This document shows, one piece after another, positions 1-10,320 of a stretch of 64,000 nt of DNA. This DNA comes from Hygrocybe punicea (Eukaryota; Basidiomycota; Agaricomycetes; Agaricales; Hygrophoraceae), in the NCBI GenBank assembly GCA_963556145.1, contig OY744463.1, positions 1,612,001 to 1,676,000 of the forward strand, in the 5' to 3' direction. The translations under genes were made by a program, and so were the position numbers. The stretch's first letter is position 1; each line of letters begins with the position of its first letter. The notes beneath the pieces are model-generated. The model made no database searches. It worked only from the letters and a program-made list of their open reading frames with translations, and was not told the DNA's origin.

Positions 1-2
1 CG

Positions 3-812
3 AGACCTCGAATAACGTCGCGCACCTATGTCGTGTCCGTCAAACCTCCAAAGTTGTTTCCTGGCAAATCCATACCACGCAGTTATCCGGAGAAAAAAGC
101 AATCCTTTACCACCGATACAGAAGACTCCTCGAGACCACGTCCTCGTCAACACTCATCTTCTTGCTTCATGCGAATTTTACTGCACAACGTCTGTTGAAA
201 TTGCGCAAAGATATCATAATTGCGTCTGGCCATGTGCCTCCTTCACTTGCAAAGTTTTCGCCCCAAACTACCACCTCCCAACCACCTACACTGACCATTC
301 TCCAAACGTCCGTCTTTGGAGCTGCATTACGCGACTTTGTACCCGTGCCTATGGAGGCAAGCGAAAAAATCGCAAGCATGGTCAAGGGAGGTCTTGCTGT
401 CCTCAGTTTGCCAGATTTGGATCCTCCACAACTTAACGCCGTCCTCCGCGCCCTTGAGCGCGGGGTCCCCCCAAAGAAACCCAAAACAGATGAGGCGTTG
501 GAAAAGGAGAAGCAAGAGAAAAACGCAGATCCAGTGACGCCAGGCAGGAGGGTAAAGAAAGTGAGGCCGATTCTGCAGCCAGAACTGAAGGTGTTAGGTG
601 CACTGGTAGAAAGAAATTTGTTTACCGTCGATGGGTTGCGGGACGTATCGAAACTGCCTACACTAGGAACATTGAGGGCGCAAATAGTTGGATTGCTGAG
701 TTCTCCCGCTACTCAGTTATCTGGCGTACTTCGAGAGGCGAGCGGGGGCAAGCTTGCAAGGACACTCGAAGGCCTGCGAAAGAGTTTAGGGGAGCATGCC
801 GCAGGATCATGA
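3..812 (+). CDS. Mitochondrial large ribosomal subunit protein uL10m (L10 family), 5' end cut by window edge
   Basis: The reading frame is open to the left edge, so the true start lies outside the window; the first ATG at 28 is out of frame. The visible protein is about 270 residues and starts with a basic Arg/Lys/Ser/Thr-rich stretch that suits a mitochondrial targeting sequence. It then shows the L10 pattern: a basic helix (YPEKKAILYHRYRRLLE), a strand-helix segment (STLIFLLHANFTAQRLLKLR), a central segment ending GGLAVLSLPDL, and a C-terminal part with LPTLGTLRAQIVGLLSSP, the typical helix before the L10 tail. uL10m forms the base of the ribosomal stalk in mitochondria. A charged insert (roughly KPKTDEALEKEKQEKNADP) is typical of fungal forms. 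No intron is visible in this part. The family call is from motif memory; exact orthology (yeast Mrpl11-like) is inferred. Confidence 0.8.
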   Translation, partial: RPRITSRTYVVSVKPPKLFPGKSIPRSYPEKKAILYHRYRRLLETTSSSTLIFLLHANFTAQRLLKLRKDIIIASGHVPPSLAKFSPQTTTSQPPTLTILQTSVFGAALRDFVPVPMEASEKIASMVKGGLAVLSLPDLDPPQLNAVLRALERGVPPKKPKTDEALEKEKQEKNADPVTPGRRVKKVRPILQPELKVLGALVERNLFTVDGLRDVSKLPTLGTLRAQIVGLLSSPATQLSGVLREASGGKLARTLEGLRKSLGEHAAGS

Positions 813-938
813 ATTGTGTTCTGAACTAGATAATGGTACTCAAATTGCTTTATTGATTGCATTTCTATGCTGGAGTGCATGCACAAGCAACGAAAGGACG
901 CCCTGCATTACGGAAGGTATGGTGTGCCATCTGTCTGT

Positions 939-1537
939 TCAGCGAGTCTGACGGTCTGGGGACGGAGCAGCGGAAGGAGGATTCCTCGTTGTAGCAGCCA
1001 GGTGTTCACGATACCTGCTCAGGGGTTTTGCCAGATGAGAAGCCAGCACCTTTCCCTGAACCGAATGTAAGAAATATTCCCTGCAGCAAATGAACGGGGA
1101 TACTTCACTTTCGTTTGCAAATCGTCCCATTCGACGCTATCCGTCGAATTCAGTGCAAGAAGCATGAGGGGCTGGCGATCACTACCATTGGGTCCCTGTG
1201 CTACTTCAGTTTCCTCGACGGGTAACACCAGAATCCGTCCGAGCTGGTCAGACGACGCTGGGTTAACGCCACGGTCTTCAGAATTGAGGACATGGGAAAT
1301 AACTTCGCTGTCAACCATTCCAAAGCCCTGCCCTCGGGTCTCTCGCCAAACTTCTCCACTCAAGCCAACGACTACTAAAATTTCATCCTTGGGGCGAGAT
1401 GTTTCGGCTGCAAAGGAGACCAGTTGGCCCTCGGGTGTCAAGAGGAGCGCAGTGTGAAGATCCGGTAAAGATAATATTTGGGCAAGCAAATTATGGAGAG
1501 TTGACAGCACAAGCATATTGCTCGGAGTTCGAAGCAC
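939..1537 (-). CDS. Roadblock/LC7-domain protein, LAMTOR2 (Ragulator/EGO complex) type
   Basis: A small protein starting MLRTPSNMLVLSTLHNLL, with the Roadblock features TALLLTPEGQLVSFA (strand-turn-strand) and the LAMTOR2-like ending KGKVLASHLAKPLSRY. The C-terminal helix is reached by splicing a 53-nt GTGAAG..CAG intron at 1056-1108; without it the frame runs into unrelated sequence. A second, in-frame 60-nt stretch at 1244-1303 begins GTTATT and ends CAG and is probably another intron, because its removal joins MVDSE to LGRILVLPVEE as the family expects. The known role of LAMTOR2/Ego3 is to scaffold Rag GTPases on the lysosome or vacuole for TORC1 signalling. The gene is divergent from the MATE gene, with about 240 bp between the two starts. 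A C-terminal Pro/Ser-rich tail extends beyond the domain. Family assignment is fairly sure; complex membership is inferred. Confidence 0.75.
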
Positions 1538-1774
1538 CTCCGATGGGGATGGATGAACATCGATGAACTCCCAGGCCGCCCTCCAGGATCAGGGTCTTCG
1601 TGAGCGTCTTTGCAACTTGTCCATCAACATCACGGGAAGCTACCAGTCTGGGTTAGCTCGTGTCCCTGGTGGAGTTCAATGACTTCGCCGTCAGAAGGCT
1701 GCCTTTTCTTATCTGCCCGGACTGTCTCTTTGTGTCCGCCGAACCGCTCGTCCGACCTTACAGGTCTGATCACC

Positions 1775-4277
1775 ATGACTGGCGGGCAAGCTCTACTAGT
1801 ATGTCAAGAAACCTCGCGAGACGAACTGGAGTCCGTTTCTTGTACTGAAACGCGCCCAGAGGATGCGATATCTGAGATTGTGGTCTCTGAGACCACCTGT
1901 CTTCTCCCCCAAGACGGGACTAACAAGCTCTCAAGTGTGGCCGCGGATCCTGAAGGTCTGGTGGTCGAACGAGCCAAAGGACTAGTCAATAACCTCACAG
2001 GACCTCTGTTGGCTTGGCTTGCCGATGTTGAACGGCGTGCCGAAACCCATGAGAACCAACAGGACTGGGCCATGGGATTGTGCTCAGAGGCGCTCATTCT
2101 CTCCATCCGTGCAGGGGAACTCTTCTTGTCCGTGCATTAACAGAGACCATTTTCATTTTGCTGATTTCGTTTTCTAATTAGCCATCATATACAAGAGCAT
2201 TTACTTATGATCATGCCCATCGTGTCTGTAGGCCACCTTTCCACCACTGCACTTGCAGCTACGGCTGTTGCTTCGTTGTTTGCAAACGTCACGGGCTACA
2301 GCATAATTCGGGGCTTGGCAAGGTGGGATCGTTTGCTATAACTTAGGTTGACAAAAAACAATGTCATCACATACCCAGTGCCCTCGAGGGTTTCCTTGCC
2401 GAAGATTCCAACCGTTATCTCGCACGCCTCCGGTGTCAACGAACAACCCTCATATTAGCTTCGGCTTTAGTGGTAATTTTATGTCATTCACCATTGATGA
2501 TGTCCATTATGTGAAACAGGCGATACTCGAATTATGGTTCCGAGCGAACTCGATTCTCCTCTTTATGAGGCAGGACCAGGAAGTGGTTGAATTGGCATAT
2601 TTATTCCTTATGGTTTCAGCCATTGGGTTGCCGGCTTTTGCTATCAATGAAATCATGAAGTGCGCCAAAAATAAGAAGCTCGTTCTCAAACACACTGACT
2701 TATTACATTCCTAGACGATATCTATCGTCGCAAGGTAACAAAATAATAATTCCGCTTGTTCACGCTGTACTTGCGAATTCCAGGATTAATATCTATCCAA
2801 ACCATCGTTCTAACCATGGTTGTACCTCTAAGCATGATGCTTAATTATATACTCGGTGCGCCCTTTATTTTCAGAATTGACACTGTGTCAGCTAACGATA
2901 TTGTAGTTTTTGGTCCGCCATCATTTCGTCTGGGTTTCACCGGCGCACCGTTCTCGATGGCTATTGCTTACGTCGCCGTCGCTGTACTCACTCTGTTTTA
3001 CGTGCTTTGTTCGAAGGCGCCGCAGGACTCCGAGACCCATTCACTTTCTTCCCCCGGGTTCCTTCATGACATGAAAGGCTTGCTTCTGGGAGGATTTGTA
3101 GGTATAGGTATGTGACACCCACTCCGCTATTATAGAAAGATGATTACACAGCACTACAGGCCGCAGTGCTTCTGAATGCTGGTCGAAAGAATTCGGCAGC
3201 GGTAAGTGTTATCTTTTACCTTGGCGTACGCTGATCTGAGTGCGCTGCCTAGTGGTCGCCAGCTTGTAAACTTCTGTTTCCTGTTCCGATGTCTGTTGTG
3301 GAACTGAAGACCACAACTTCCAGATTGGGCCTCAATGCCCTGGCGACTCAGGCTGTTCTGCTGGCTACCGCATCGACAGTCTATCAAGCGCCTCGTTGTC
3401 TGGCTTTGGCTTCGGTTCCTAGGTGAGTAACTTTCATTGGTGTAAACTTTAATTTCGATCTTTTCACTGGAGGGTCAAGAGGCTACTGGGCAAGGGAGAT
3501 ATCCAAAGAGCGGCGGTAACTGCCTTGATCAGTTTGGTGTTGATACTGTCCGAGGTCATTTTACTGAGGTAAGGGCGAAATGCAAGACCATTTGTGCTCT
3601 TTTCACTGAATTATATTTAACTGTAGCAATATCTTGCTCGCTTTTGCACAGCCTTGGGCAAAGATCTTTACTAGTGATTCTGGTGAGTGTCCATTCGTTG
3701 TTCTGTAAGATTTACTGGTCATAGTCTTCGGCAGAGATTATGCAAAGTGTAGCCGCTACGTTACCTCTCGTCACTCTCTATCTGGTTCTCCACGGACTTA
3801 GTGCATGGCTGGATAACATGCTTGGAGTAATGGGCAATCCGGTTCGTATCAGAGATATTCGACAGGCTTCGATAAATCTGACATGTGTGCGCAGTCAACT
3901 TTTCCCGCTCTGAATACCAGGTAAGAGGTGCTCTTGTCTCATGCATAATAAACACGCTGATGAGAAAGTTGGATATTGAATAGCTTTGATTATGGGATCG
4001 GTTAGTCATTATCTTATCTGCATAGCTGGACTGCTCACAACCGAATCGCCATTTATTGTCGACAGGCATTCCTTTTGGCCTTTGGTTAGCTTTTCTTTGT
4101 AACTGGGGGCTCTCTGGGATTTGGGCTGGTCTCACTGTAGGCGTTGCCTTGGCCTGCTTTGTTGGTTTCATCGTGCTTGTGATGTCCGTTTGGCGCAAAT
4201 CCTTCATCCCCTCGACGCCGGAATGTCATACGAAGAATGATACAGGAGTTGGTGTACACTCCTGCACTTCAGTTTGA
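1775..4277 (+). CDS. MATE family multidrug/metabolite efflux transporter with many exons and microexons
   Basis: Joining about a dozen exons gives a continuous fungal MATE protein. The N-terminal cytosolic region holds the usual ETTxLLP-type motif (ETTCLLPQDG). Next come TM1 with IVSVGHLSTTALAA, the NEIMKRYLSSQGLISI segment, a TM block ending LNYILGAPF, SASECWSKEF, LGLNALATQAVLLATASTVY, LHGLSAWLDNMLGVMGN and finally GIPFGLWLAF with the last two TMs. The frame is kept only by tiny exons: 20 nt at 2715-2734, 26 nt at 3895-3920 and 17 nt at 3984-4000. The first intron is placed at 2128-2181. MATE proteins export drugs or metabolites in exchange for H+ or Na+. The start at 1775 (MTGGQALLVC) is the first Met of the frame after stops. 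The segment SALEGFLAEDSNRYL is divergent from the family, so that exon may be slightly misplaced or relaxed. The methyltransferase triplet follows directly. Confidence 0.8.
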
Positions 4278-4553
4278 CCAAGAGTCCGTATCTTTTGATG
4301 ACTTCTACTTACGGCTGGTTATGCAATGCAAGGAAGACAAATTAGGTTCTGACGCTGATGCTGATACTTAGTCCCTGGATCGATCAGAGGCAGTCAAGCC
4401 GCTACGTCGACCGTATGGAGACGTGACATGTGAGAGCGTAAGCACCCGGTCCACTATAGATCAGATATCCAGGAAATCTCAACCTTTACCTCTGGACAAC
4501 ACTCTCGTCACACTGCACCAGTTGAAATAGACAATTGCTGTCATCCATCGCCC

Positions 4554-5951
4554 ATGGCTTCATCTACCCAAGCGCCAGTTTCTGGAGAGGTGAGTGACGC
4601 GGCCACCGCCGATACCGTGCTCTATTCCGTGCGCTCCTCCTGCCCTGTGCCGTCAGTTTTATCCATGACTAGTTCAATGCGTGCACAAGCCTTCATCCTG
4701 GAGTATGGAAGAGGCATCAACAACAATTCAGAGGCCTATCGGCTTCCAGCAGATGACGAGGAACTCGACCGTCTTCGTAAGAGTCTGGCATCCTGTTGAT
4801 GTTCCGAGAGCTGAAAGTTATTAATCATCTTGCACTTCACAGACAAACAGCATCTGATGTTTCGGGAAGTGCTCGGCAAATATCCCTCTGTTCTAGTAGA
4901 TGTCATGGCAGACGATACACCAGGAGAAACAAAGGCCTGTTTGGACTTGGGTTGTGGAAGCGGTGGCTGGTAAGGCCCACTCCAGATTCCCCGTCTTCTT
5001 GTGAATGAAACGATACATGAAAGGATCATGGAAGTAGCACTTGACTTTCCGAATTGCAGCGCTGTAGCTGTCGATCTTGTTCCGTTGCAGTCCATGTCAG
5101 TCACCTGTTTCGATTTCTAAACCCTGGTGTTCAATCACCTTCCGTTGTTTTTGTAGTGCCATGCCTCCAAATTGCAGGTGAGAAAATATTTGCAAAGCCA
5201 ACTGTTTTCGCATGGAGAAATTCACACTTGTTCAGGAGTGAAGTCGACGACATCAACCTAGGGCTCGAACGATTTTACGGTGATTTCAATGTCGTGCACG
5301 GACGCCTTATAGCCTCAGGAGGAAGTTCCCTGATTCAGTCTTTCAGTCTATTCGTGTAAATCGTCCATTGGCAGATCAGGGATTACCCAGGGCTCATTGA
5401 CCATATCAGTCATGTGCTTCGGCCGAGGGGACTAATCAATCTTGTGGAAAGTGCCTTCCATGTCTATAATGGCGACAAACAGCCGGCCAAACGTTGTGGG
5501 ACCCCCTTGGACGGCGTGCTGGGGTGAATTTATGCGTGCGGCCATCGAGTCGCGTGGGACAACCTCCGAAGTCTCGTCGAATCTATTCAAATGGATCAGC
5601 GAGCATGAGGCATTCGAGAACATTGTATCCCAAGTACACTTCATTCCTATGTCCCCGTGGATGCAAGGGGATGACCCTGAAGCTACCAAACAGAGACGGA
5701 TAGGCGAAATGGCTCGGAAAGACTTTTCCGTTCGCTTCTACATTTTTGGAATTTCACGGTTTTATTCCGTTGTGCAGGCTTTGTTCAAATCTAGCCGGCC
5801 ATTGCTTCTCGGCAATGGGATGCCCCCCGCCGTTGTAGAGGAAATCGAGACCAATGCCATTCTTGAATTAATGGAGGCCAAGGTTCCTAATTATATGGCG
5901 ATGGTGGAGGTATACGCATTGAAGAAGCACCCGGTGACCATTCCTCTATAA
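4554..5951 (+). pseudogene. LaeA-like SAM methyltransferase, copy A of three, broken
   Basis: The exon plan is the same as the two downstream copies: LPADDEELDRL, then KQHLMFREVLGKYP, the SAM-binding loop LDLGCGSGGW (Trp split by an intron), IMEVALDFPNCSAVAVDL, SEVDDINLGLERFYGDF, and a C-terminal block ending VEVYALKKHPVTIPL. Two lesions separate it from copy B. The intron donor after the LIA(S/A)G exon reads GGAAGT instead of GTAAGT, and the intron has also lost a base. In the exon that follows, 11 nt are missing (copy B has TGGCATATGGAG where copy A has only G, near 5485), which shifts the frame before the NVVGPPW block. A short deletion also removes part of the Ser-rich N-terminus. The remaining 3' part is nearly identical to copy B, so the break is recent. 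It could still give a truncated product. Confidence 0.75.
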
Positions 5952-6425
5952 TAAACATCCCACATGTTGTGCCAGTCTTATCTTGGAATCGATCCGTTGG
6001 TAGTTCTGCTCAACACACTTCAATGACTTTGACTCCTTAACTTCAACTTCAGCTTTCGAGCTCGGGTCATCCTCGTGCAACGACGAGCAATCTTTGGATG
6101 CTCGTCCATGGCCTTCCTCAAGACTCATACACTCAAGGAGCTGAATGATAGGTAGCAAATTCGCTGCTTTATTGATAATGGTGATAAGTATGGTCAAGAC
6201 CATATCGGCGTTGTACCGCACTTCCGAGATCAGTGCCGAACTCAAGTTGTGCCTCGCAGCCCACAGGGTTGGCTCATACCTCTTTTATATATCGTAACCC
6301 CCCAGGCTGGCGTCTACTGAGGCCGTAACGCCTGATCTTTCACCGAAAGCGTGTCCTAAATCGCGAGCGCATGACCATGAGGATCACTTAAAGGACCAGT
6401 CATGGCATTATAGTAACGGCGCCCC
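5952..6425. other. Intergenic spacer between methyltransferase copies A and B
   Basis: No supported gene. The DNA resembles the spacer after copy B in several blocks, so it is part of the duplicated unit. It must contain the terminator of copy A and the promoter of copy B, but no clear TATA element stands out. Confidence 0.6.
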
Positions 6426-7875
6426 ATGGATTCATCTACCCATGCCCAATTTTTTGGTGAGGGTGACACGGCCAGCGAGGCTCGTTCCACCCCGTCTTTC
6501 CCGCCCTTCAGTACCGGTGGCTCTAGCTCTCAATCCTCCTATTCCGTGCGCTCGTCCTCGCCTGCTCGGTCAGTTTTATCCATGACTAGTTCGATGCGTG
6601 CACAAGCCTTCATCCTGGAGTATGGAAGAGGCATCAACAACAATTCAGAGGTCTATCGGCTTCCAGCAGATGACGAGGAACTCGACCGTCTCCGTGAGTG
6701 CCTGTCTTTTTTGTTGACGTTCAGAGCTGCATGGCTTGAATGCAATGAGACAGACAAACAGCATCTGATGTTTCGGGAAGTGCTCGGCAAATACCCCTCT
6801 GTTCTAGCGGATGTCATGGCGGACGATATACCAGGCGAAACAAAGGCCTGTTTGGACTTGGGTTGTGGAAGTGGTGGCTGGTGAGGCCCACTCCAGACTC
6901 TCTTTCTTCTTGTAGATGAAACGATACGTGAAGGATCATGGAAGTAGCCCTTGACTTTCCGAATTGCAGCGCTGTAGCTGTCGATCTTGTTCCGTTGCAG
7001 TCCATGTCAGTCACCTGTTTCGATTTCTAAACCTTGGTGTTCAATCACCTCCGTTGTTTTTGTACCCCAGTGCTATGCCTCCAAATTGCAGGTGAGAACA
7101 TTCGCAAATCAGCTGTTTTCGCGTCAAACCTTTTTAGGAGTGAAGTCGACGACATCAACCTAGGGCTGGAACACTTTTACGGTGATTTCAATGTCGTGCA
7201 CGGACGCCTTATAGCCGCAGGAGTAAGTCTCCCTGATTCAGTCTTTCATTCTATTCGTATAAATCGTCCATTGGCAGATCAGGGATTACCCAGGGCTCAT
7301 TGACCATATCAGTCATGTGCTTCGGCCGGGGGGACTAATCAATCTTGTGGAAGGTGCCTTCCATATCTATAATGGCGACAAACAGCCGTGGCATATGGAG
7401 CCAAACGTTGTGGGACCCCCTTGGGCGGCGTGCTGGGGTGAATTTATGCGTGCGGCCATCGAGTCGCGTGGGACAACCTCCGAAGTCTCATCGAATCTAT
7501 TCAAATGGATCAGCGAGCATGAGGCATTCGAGAACATTGTATCCCAAGTACACTTCATCCCTATGTCCCCGTGGATGCAAGGGGATGACCCTGAAGCTGT
7601 CAAACAGAGACGGATAGGCGAAATGGCTCGGAAAGACTTTTTCGTTCGCTTCTACATTTTTGGAATTTCATGGTTTTTTATTGATATATTCCGTTGTGCA
7701 GGCTTTGTTCAAATCTAGCCGGCCATTGCTTCTCGGCAATGGGACGCCCCCCGCCGTTGTAGAGGAAATCGAGACCAATGCCATTCTTGAATTAATGGAG
7801 GCCAAGGTTCCTAATTATTTGACGATGGTGGAGGTATACGCATTGAAGAAGCACCCAGTGACCATTCATCTATGA
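6426..7875 (+). CDS. LaeA-like class I SAM-dependent methyltransferase, copy B
   Basis: Seven exons give a protein of about 350 residues. A Ser-rich disordered N-terminus is followed by ILEYGRGINNNSEVYRLP and LPADDEELDRLHKQHLM, the pattern seen before the Rossmann fold in LaeA-like and related fungal methyltransferases. Motif I is LDLGCGSGGW, with the Trp codon split TG|G across an intron. Motif II is AVAVDLVPLQS, a 21-nt exon encodes AMPPNC, and DFNVVHGRL, LIDHISHVLRPGGL (post-I motif) and a C-terminal lid including GDDPEAVKQRRIGEMA follow. The last intron donor is GTTCGC. SAM-binding residues are intact. The substrate is unknown; homologues range from global regulators of secondary metabolism to small-molecule methyltransferases. 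The start is chosen by conservation of the M(A/D)SST context in all three copies. Confidence 0.85.
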
Positions 7876-8441
7876 TATTTATCCCAAAGGTTGTGCCCGT
7901 CTTATCTTGGAGTTCTGTGTTGTCGTGTTCATTCTACTGAAGGGATTAGATCGTCGTACGAGCACATTCCTGTATCTATCTCTGAATCCGACAACTGTGA
8001 AGCACGAGGTTCAACAAGATTTGAATACATGGGCTTAGACAGGAGGTCAAACTGGCCCGACAAGTTTTCATTGTTTACGTTTGAGTTCTCAACTTCCACT
8101 TATTACTAGTAATAAGACGAGAATACAAGCTCGTTCCTCTCAAATTTGGGAGCTGAATGATATAACCTGCAAATTCTCTGCTTTAAAATAATAATAAATT
8201 GTCACTGATTTACCGTGATTTACCTCCGAGATCCATACTGCCGCTTGTTGAAGTGACCAGCGCCGAGGTCAAGTTGTACCTCGACCGCCACAGGTTCGTA
8301 CAGGGAAGGCTCCCACCAAATCTTTTGTAACCCCCCAGGATGGTGTGACCTAATCTGAAAGTGCCGATAACAGCAACCCCAAACATGATCCATGATGAGG
8401 TTCACTTGAAAAAAACCAGTCTTGGAATTCAGCGACGCCCC
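7876..8441. other. Intergenic spacer between methyltransferase copies B and C
   Basis: No supported coding sequence. Blocks are shared with the spacer after copy A, in keeping with the tandem duplication. It presumably holds the copy B terminator and the copy C promoter. Confidence 0.6.
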
Positions 8442-9900
8442 ATGGCTTCATCTGCAGCTGCCCAACCCCTATTTTTTGATGAGGACAGTGACGTGGCCAG
8501 CGAGGCTCTTTCCACCCCGTCTTTCCCGCCCTTCAGCACGGGTGGTTCCAGCTCTCAATCCTCCTATTCCGTGCGCTCATCCTCGCCGGCTCGGTCAGTT
8601 TTATCCATGTCTAGTTCGATGCGTGCACAAGCCTTCATCCTGGAGTATGGAAGAGGCATCAATAATAGTTCTGAGGTCTATCGGCTTCCAGCAGATGACG
8701 AGGAACTCGACCGTCTCCGTGAGTGCCTGTCTTTTTTGTTGACGTTCAGAGCTGCATGGCTTGAATGCAATGAGACAGACAAACAGCATCTGATGTTTCG
8801 GGAAGTGCTCGGCAAATACCCCTCTGTTCTAGCGGATGTCATGGCGGACGATATACCGGGCGAAACAAAGGCCTGTTTGGACTTGGGTTGTGGAAGTGGT
8901 GGCTGGTGAGGCACACTCTAGACTCCTTTTCTTCTTGTAGATGAAACGCATGAAGGATCACGGAAGTAGCCCTTGACTTTCCGAACTGCAACGCTGTAGC
9001 TGTCGATCTTGTTCCGTTGCAGTCCATGTCAGTCACCTGTTTCGATTTCTAAACCTTGGTGTTTAATCACCTCCGTTGTTTTTGTAGTGCTATGCCTCCA
9101 AATTGCAGGTGAGAATATTTGCAAAGCCAATTGTTTTCGCACTGAGAAATTCACACTGTTTTAGGAGTGAAGTCGACGACATCAACCTAGGGCTGGAACA
9201 CTTTTATGGTGATTTCAATGTCGTGCACGGACGCCTCATAGGCGCAGGAGTAAGTCTGCCCAATTTGGTTTCGGATTCGGATTGTGTTAATAGGCAATGG
9301 CAGATCAAAGATTACCCAGGGCTCATTGACCATATCAGTCGTGTGCTTCGGCCAGGGGGACTAATCCACCTTGCGGAAAATGATTTCCGCTCTCATGATG
9401 GCAACAAACAACCTTACCATAGAGAGCCGAACACTGTAGGACCCCCTTGGATGGCATGCTGGGCAGAATCTATGCTTGCCGCCATCGATGCGCGTGGGGG
9501 CACAAGCAAAGCCTCGTCATCGTTATTTCAATGGATCAGCGAGCATGGAGCATTTGAGAACGTTGTATGTCAAGAACATTTCATCCCGGTTTCCTCGTGG
9601 ATTCAAGGGGATGACCCTGAAGCTATCAGGCAGAGACAGCTAGGCGAAATGGCTCTGCAAGACCTTATGGTATGGTCAATCTGTGCCACTGAAACTTCCC
9701 ATTTTTTGATGTATTTCACTATGCAGGCTTTGATGAAGTCTACACGACCATTATTTCTCGGCATCGGAATGCCCCTAGGCATTGTAGAAGAAATCGAGAC
9801 CAATACAATACTGGAAGTAACAGGAGGCAAGGTTCCCAATTATTTGAAAGTGGTGGAGGTGTACGCATTGAAGAAACACCCACTGCCACCCAGTGAGTGA
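8442..9900 (+). CDS. LaeA-like class I SAM-dependent methyltransferase, copy C
   Basis: It has the same seven-exon plan as copy B, with intact splice sites, including the GTAAGT donor that copy A has lost and a GTATGG donor for the last intron. Motif I LDLGCGSGGW, the post-I motif HISRVLRPGGLIHL and the C-terminal VVEVYALKKHP are present. The C-terminal half differs from A and B at many residues (for example ENDFRSHDGNKQPYHREP), so this copy may have a different substrate or is under different constraint. The start at 8442 is favoured over an in-frame Met at 8361 because it aligns with the starts of copies A and B. About 355 residues. Confidence 0.85.
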
Positions 9901-10320
9901 TGTTTTCCATGGTTTGAAGTTCGTTCTACATGTTCATGTTCTAATACTCGTGTACTGTGCACTGTTTTGTTGTCATTCTGCTCGAAGTCTCCACATCCTC
10001 GTACCGTATCTATTTCTGTATTCCGATATTCGATAGCAACCGACTATAGGTTATTCGACAAGGATTTGTTAGTGTCATATGCGAACTCCCAAGGAACGAT
10101 TTTCGCTTCCAACACCTGCTCTAAGCTCATCCCAGATTTCGACAACTCAACTTCAACCTCACTCCTTCAAGTTGAGCGTGCTTTGCTCTGAATATTGTTG
10201 GCGCGACGAATAATCTCCTGCGATCGTTAAAAGTCATGGTTCCCACGGTTTACATGCGGTTTCGAAAATTTAACGTCCATGTCCATAAGATTTCTGTGTC
10301 GCCAATGCACCAATTCTCTG
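9901..10320. other. Intergenic, no gene seen
   Basis: A spacer between methyltransferase copy C and uL1m. Short similarities to the DNA after copy B suggest the 3' edge of the duplicated unit reaches to about 10.1 kb. No RNA gene or protein was recognised. Confidence 0.5.

Larger units (their letters stand above)
4554..9900 (+). repeat. Tandem triplication of a roughly 1.9-2.0 kb methyltransferase unit
   Basis: Starts of the three copies lie at 4554, 6426 and 8442 (spacings 1872 and 2016 nt). The duplicated unit includes the intergenic DNA: related stretches follow copies A and B, including matching AACCCCCCAGG(C/A)TGG sequences and the tract before each ATG. Copies A and B are most alike in their 3' exons, while copy C has diverged more there, which suggests the A/B split is younger or that conversion has occurred. 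Confidence 0.85.

Noticed and set aside
1563..1680. Short frame starting MNSQAALQDQGLRERLC before the MATE gene
   Set aside because: It looks mildly protein-like but stops after 39 codons, and I could not splice it into the MATE frame with a normal-size intron (the only fit needs about 35 nt). It is probably UTR.
1804..2106. Minus-strand frame opposite the first MATE exon
   Set aside because: Its Ser/Arg-rich composition is a shadow of the real plus-strand exon, which carries the ETTCLLP motif and splices into TM1.
5442..5951. A separate 169-codon gene within methyltransferase copy A
   Set aside because: It is the 3' exon of the broken copy A, opened in a new frame by the 11-nt deletion.
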